From: an uncultured Tateyamaria sp.
Lineage (GTDB): Bacteria; Pseudomonadota; Alphaproteobacteria; Rhodobacterales; Rhodobacteraceae
DNA: 64,000 bases
Direction: 5' to 3'
Assembly: GCF_947503415.1 (NCBI RefSeq)
Contig: NZ_CANNDS010000001.1
Location: forward strand, 1,832,501 to 1,896,500
Of this stretch, positions 60,813-64,000 are shown in pieces. The position numbers were made by a program, and so were the translations under genes. The notes under the pieces were generated by a model. That model was not told where the DNA came from, did not search any database, and saw nothing but the letters and a program-made list of their open reading frames with translations. The stretch's first letter is position 1; every line of letters starts with the position of its first letter.

Positions 60813-62090
60813 CTATTTCGCTTCGCCATATGCCCAATTGGGCAGGAACAGCGTCAAGTCCGGGAAGAAGATCAGGATCACCATGCCGATGATATAGGCA
60901 AGGATAAAGGGCAGGACAGCGACCGATATCCGCTCGATCGAAATGCCGGATATGCGTGCGGCCACCGTCAGGTTCGCGCCCAGCGGTGGGGTCAGAAACC
61001 CGATCTCGCAGGTGATGACCGTGAAGACGCCGAACATGACAGGATCAACGCCCAGCGACGTGACCAGCGGCAGGAAAACGGCGGTGAACAGCACGATCTG
61101 TGCAAGGCTTTCCATGAATGTGCCGATGAAGATGTAGAAGATCCCGATCAGCAGCATCACAAGAAAGACGTTGGTGGTGATCGATGTGATCCCCTCCTGC
61201 ACGGCGGTTGGCACATCGTAAAAGGCGGTCAATTGACCGAAGGCCAGTGTCGGCGTCAGCAGGATCAGGATACCGGTCAGCAACGCCGTAAAGCGCAAGG
61301 CCGAGATGATCTTTTGCAGCGTAAGCTCGCGGTAGACGAAAAGACCAACGAACAGGGCGTAAAAGACGGCAACGCCAGCCGCTTCGGTCGGTGTGAATGC
61401 GCCGCCATAGATGCCGCCAAGGATCAGCACGGGTGCGCCGATGGCCCATTTGCCGTCCCAGGCTGCTTTCAGAAAGGGCCCCCACGAAAACGGGTCCCCA
61501 TCGCCGCCATACCCGCGACGGCGCGCGATGATGTAAGTGGTGATCATCAGCAGGATCGTCACCATCAGACCCGGCAGCAGACCCGCCAGAAACAGGCGCG
61601 GGATCGAGGTTTCGGACACAAGCCCGTAAATGATCATGAGGTTCGAGGGCGGGATCAAGCTGCCAAGTGCGCCTGCACTTGCGGTGATGGCCGCGGCGAA
61701 TGGCACGTCATACCCATCGCGCTTCATCGCAGGGACTGTGACCGAACCGATGGCCGCCGTCGTCGCGGGGCCGGACCCGGACAGGGCTGCGAACAGCATG
61801 CACGCAAAGACCGTGACCAGCCCCATTGAGCCGCGGTAAGCCCCGACAAGGTTGGTGGCGATGGCAATCATGCGGTTGGCCATGCCGCCCACCTCCATCA
61901 GCCGCCCGGCAAGGACGAACAGGGGGATGGTCAACAACGGAAACGGCGTCAGGCTGCCATAGCCTGTCTGCGCCATCAGGGTGTAGGGGATGTCGATCAG
62001 GTAAAGCGCCAGTGCCGTGGTCAGGCCTACGGCCACGAACAGCGGAATGCCCATGATCGTCAAAACGACAAAGGCGATGGCCAGGATCAT
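60813..62090 (-). CDS. TRAP transporter large permease (DctM), second system
   Basis: The start is set at the ATG at 62090, just after the dctQ stop (a longer frame reaches 62138). The 425-residue protein has the DctM segments PLLTIPLFVLAGRLMEVGG, GALGSLIPPSNLMIIYG and FLTPPLGANLTVAARISG. It is the sodium- or proton-driven membrane component of the 62-64 kb TRAP system. Confidence 0.95.
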   Translation of the reverse strand: MILAIAFVVLTIMGIPLFVAVGLTTALALYLIDIPYTLMAQTGYGSLTPFPLLTIPLFVLAGRLMEVGGMANRMIAIATNLVGAYRGSMGLVTVFACMLFAALSGSGPATTAAIGSVTVPAMKRDGYDVPFAAAITASAGALGSLIPPSNLMIIYGLVSETSIPRLFLAGLLPGLMVTILLMITTYIIARRRGYGGDGDPFSWGPFLKAAWDGKWAIGAPVLILGGIYGGAFTPTEAAGVAVFYALFVGLFVYRELTLQKIISALRFTALLTGILILLTPTLAFGQLTAFYDVPTAVQEGITSITTNVFLVMLLIGIFYIFIGTFMESLAQIVLFTAVFLPLVTSLGVDPVMFGVFTVITCEIGFLTPPLGANLTVAARISGISIERISVAVLPFILAYIIGMVILIFFPDLTLFLPNWAYGEAK

Positions 62091-62098
62091 CAAGGGGC

Positions 62099-62638
62099 TC
62101 AAATCTGGTGCTCCTGATCCTTCGTCGTGTCTTCCCACTCTTCTGCCAGCATACCGGGCAGGCCATCAGCACCGTCGCGCCACCACGTGACATAGGTCTG
62201 GATCAGCCGGACAAGCATCAGCCCGTAGCCGATGACCAATATGGTTTGTGGATAGAACTGGTTGATGCCCAGGCTGGGGCTCGTCTCCGGAAACCGCCAG
62301 AACACCGACAGGTAATCCCAGCTGACCCGCAGCATGAACAGGCAAAAGAAGGCCCAGAGGATATCCGCAATAAAAATGACGATCCGGCCAAACGTTGTCG
62401 GCAGGGCGGCAACGGCGACCATGATACGGATGTGAAACCGTTCGCGGACACAAAGCGATGCGCCCATATAGACCGCCCAGACCATGCACATGGCAGCGGT
62501 CTCTTCAGTCCAATGCAGTGCCACTTCAAAAACGTAACGCGCAACCACCTGCGCAAAGACACTGATCGCGATAACTGACAGGCAAACACAGCAGATCAGC
62601 TCTTCGAAGTGTCGCTCAAGCCATCTGAGCCCGGCCAT
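62099..62638 (-). CDS. TRAP transporter small permease (DctQ), second system
   Basis: The start is set at the ATG at 62638. The 179-residue protein has four helices with VALHWTEETAAMCMVWAVYMGASLCVRERFHIRI, the typical DctQ core. It pairs with the DctM at 60813-62090. Confidence 0.92.
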   Translation of the reverse strand: MAGLRWLERHFEELICCVCLSVIAISVFAQVVARYVFEVALHWTEETAAMCMVWAVYMGASLCVRERFHIRIMVAVAALPTTFGRIVIFIADILWAFFCLFMLRVSWDYLSVFWRFPETSPSLGINQFYPQTILVIGYGLMLVRLIQTYVTWWRDGADGLPGMLAEEWEDTTKDQEHQI

Positions 62639-62663
62639 ATCTGCCCCAATCCCCAAAGTGTTT

Positions 62664-62691
62664 GTCCGGGGGCGGATCACCGCCCCTGGAC
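62664..62691 (-). promoter_or_regulatory. Intercistronic stem-loop after the second dctP
   Basis: A 12-bp stem with one mismatch, GTCCGGGGGCGG (62664-62675) against CCGCCCCTGGAC (62680-62691), has the tetraloop ATCA. It lies between the dctP stop and the dctQ start. There is no uridine run. Confidence 0.65.
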
Positions 62692-62705
62692 AGAGTCGAA
62701 ATGTC

Positions 62706-63704
62706 TTACTCGGCCGCCGCTTGAATTGCCTTGACCAGTTCGACGAAGTCTTCACCGCGTTTGGCTGCAAAATCGTCCTGAACCGTCTTGGCCGCAGTTA
62801 CGAAATCCGCCTTGTCGGGGTCGGTCCGTGCCATGCCACCTTCGCTCACCAGCCACTGACGCACTTCCTCGGTCTCGTTTGCAACCTGTGCCGCAAACTC
62901 AACGCCTGCCGCTTCGGCCGCTTCGATGATCTGCGCACGCTGCTCATCGTTCAGCTTCTTCATGAAGTTGTCCGACGCAAAGAGCGGGGCGAACGACACG
63001 AAGTGTTCCAGGATCACGAGGTGCGGTTCAAATTCGAAGAACTTCATGTCCCGGATGAAGGACGTACCGTTGTCGCCACCGTCCACGGTTCCCGTCTGAA
63101 GCGCTGTCGGGGTTTCCGACCACGCCAGCGGCACGGGGTTGGCACCAAATGCTTCGAACGTCGCAATCATCACTTCGTTCTTGGGCACCCGGATTTTCAG
63201 GCCTTCCATGTCGGCCATCGTGTTGATGGGCCGGACCGAGTTGTAGAAGTCGCGATACAGGGCCGGACCGAAGGCCAGCAAGTGAACGCTGGTGTCGGCC
63301 TGCAGCTTGTCCTTCATCGTTTGCCCGACATCACCGTCCAGTACACGTGCCAGATGCGCGTCGTTCTGGAAGATGTAGGGCAGGACAGTCACGTCCATCA
63401 GCGGCCAATGCGGCGACACGTTGTTGGCAGTAATAAAGAACCCATCGACCGTGCCCAGCTGCATCGCCTTGAACGCTTCGTCTTCGCTGGAGATCTGATT
63501 GCAGCAGCGCAGCTTCACTTCGATATCGCCGCCAGAGATTTCCGCGACCTTGGCTTGGAAAATCTTTCCGAAGCGTCCGTACAAGGATTCTTCGGGCGCG
63601 CCGAAGCCGACATTCATGGTGACGTCAGCCGCCGCTGCGGGCAAAGCCGTCAGTGTTGCCAGCATCAATGCCGCTGTTGTTTTGAGTAGATGTCTTCTGA
63701 TCAT
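62706..63704 (-). CDS. TRAP transporter substrate-binding protein (DctP), second system
   Basis: The 332-residue protein has a signal peptide ending in PAAA. DctP landmarks include FKAMQLGTVDGFFITANNV, MEGLKIRVPKNEVMIATFEAFGANPVPLAWSE (conserved Arg for the carboxylate) and LQTGTVDGGDNG. It is the first gene of a four-gene operon ending in the deacylase. Its ligand is probably an N-acyl amino acid or related organic acid. Confidence 0.95.
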   Translation of the reverse strand: MIRRHLLKTTAALMLATLTALPAAAADVTMNVGFGAPEESLYGRFGKIFQAKVAEISGGDIEVKLRCCNQISSEDEAFKAMQLGTVDGFFITANNVSPHWPLMDVTVLPYIFQNDAHLARVLDGDVGQTMKDKLQADTSVHLLAFGPALYRDFYNSVRPINTMADMEGLKIRVPKNEVMIATFEAFGANPVPLAWSETPTALQTGTVDGGDNGTSFIRDMKFFEFEPHLVILEHFVSFAPLFASDNFMKKLNDEQRAQIIEAAEAAGVEFAAQVANETEEVRQWLVSEGGMARTDPDKADFVTAAKTVQDDFAAKRGEDFVELVKAIQAAAE

Positions 63705-63860
63705 TCTGGACCTCCCGTGTCCGCTTGGTGTTTTGTTTTTCTCGGTTTTTTAGGAAGCCGATCACGGGATTGCGCGTCCCGTCAAGGATTTAAGCGTGGC
63801 CGTCGATGGACTACGGCGATGGAATGGGCAAAGCTGCGCCCGACATTGCGGACGAATGAC

Positions 63861-64000
63861 ATGACCGAAACACGCGTTTTCAAAGCCCGAAAAATCCTGA
63901 CAATAGACCCGCTGCGCCCGACAGCCAGCCATGTGGCGGTGCGTGAAGGTCGCATTCTCGCGGTGGGTGACGGCGATTGTGCAGCGCCTTGGGGTGACTT
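63861..64000 (+). CDS. Amidohydrolase (YtcJ-like), N-terminal fragment at window edge
   Basis: An ATG at 63861 opens a frame that runs off the right edge (46 codons visible). It reads TRVFKARKILTIDP, then VAVREGRILAVGDGD, the characteristic beta-sandwich start of YtcJ-type amidohydrolases. It is divergent from the second TRAP operon. Only the N terminus is visible, so the assignment is to superfamily level. Confidence 0.72.
   Translation, partial: MTETRVFKARKILTIDPLRPTASHVAVREGRILAVGDGDCAAPWGD

Noticed and set aside
59715..61829. A 704-codon open frame on the plus strand
   Set aside because: It is antisense to the deacylase and TRAP genes, has no recognisable domain, and arises from GC-rich codon bias in the real minus-strand genes.
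1..64000. CRISPR arrays, tRNA or rRNA genes, prophage or insertion sequences
   Set aside because: No regular direct repeats, transposase, integrase or cloverleaf-like sequence was recognised in the window.

Overview
The window is a high-GC stretch of an alphaproteobacterial genome. Three TRAP/TTT-type uptake systems, a BKACE enzyme, ECF sigma factors with cupin or RskA-like anti-sigma partners and many LysR regulators point to a marine Rhodobacterales (Roseobacter-group) bacterium. That placement is inferred from gene content only. No rRNA, tRNA, CRISPR array, insertion sequence or phage module was found.

Region 1 (1-2.2 kb) holds the end of a PAS-GGDEF-EAL protein and a poorly coding stretch. 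Region 2 (2.2-21.6 kb) is the most interesting part. It has a complete type II secretion system: gspLMEF-lipoprotein-gspJK on the minus strand, gspGHICD on the plus strand, and a detached prepilin peptidase. Around it lie two paralogous ECF sigma/anti-sigma pairs and several exported proteins: a FAS1 protein, a Tat-lipoprotein molybdo-oxidoreductase with a cytochrome b, a DUF4331 protein, a tiny lipoprotein and a DUF4198-like protein. Five promoter regions here (fasciclin, cytochrome b, prepilin peptidase, DUF4331, gspL) share the same element, GAAAC, exactly 17 bases, then CGTNNT. A sixth, weaker copy precedes the first ECF gene. I read this as one ECF regulon that co-expresses a secretion machine with its probable cargo and redox partners.

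Region 3 (21.9-30.2 kb) holds small metabolic modules: a DMT exporter, DJ-1/PfpI and NTF2-like proteins with a LysR regulator, a P450 with its ferredoxin and LysR regulator, and a LuxR regulator with a nitrilase and a PNPOx-like protein. Region 4 (30.2-33.3 kb) has an alpha-glucoside binding protein and a GH13 glucosidase with no permease or ATPase. Region 5 (33.4-42.5 kb) is a seven-gene catabolic operon: BKACE, TRAP dctPQM, a fused E1 alpha-beta dehydrogenase, RidA and an HpcH/HpaI aldolase, flanked by a LysR gene and a PAS-LuxR regulator. Region 6 (42.5-46.7 kb) has azlCD and lrp, followed by a gene graveyard with an MFS transporter, a GAF protein and a LuxR-HTH/TolB-like protein all decayed. 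Region 7 (46.7-59.2 kb) has a methyltransferase and a tricarballylate module: tcuAB, a PrpF-family isomerase, a TctA-TctB fusion, TctC and the TctDE two-component system. Region 8 (59.2-64 kb) has an N-acyl-D-amino-acid deacylase-like enzyme with its own TRAP transporter and the start of another amidohydrolase at the right edge.

All four substrate-binding-protein genes that have a downstream operon neighbour are followed by a strong intercistronic stem-loop. This suggests a shared way of over-producing the binding protein.
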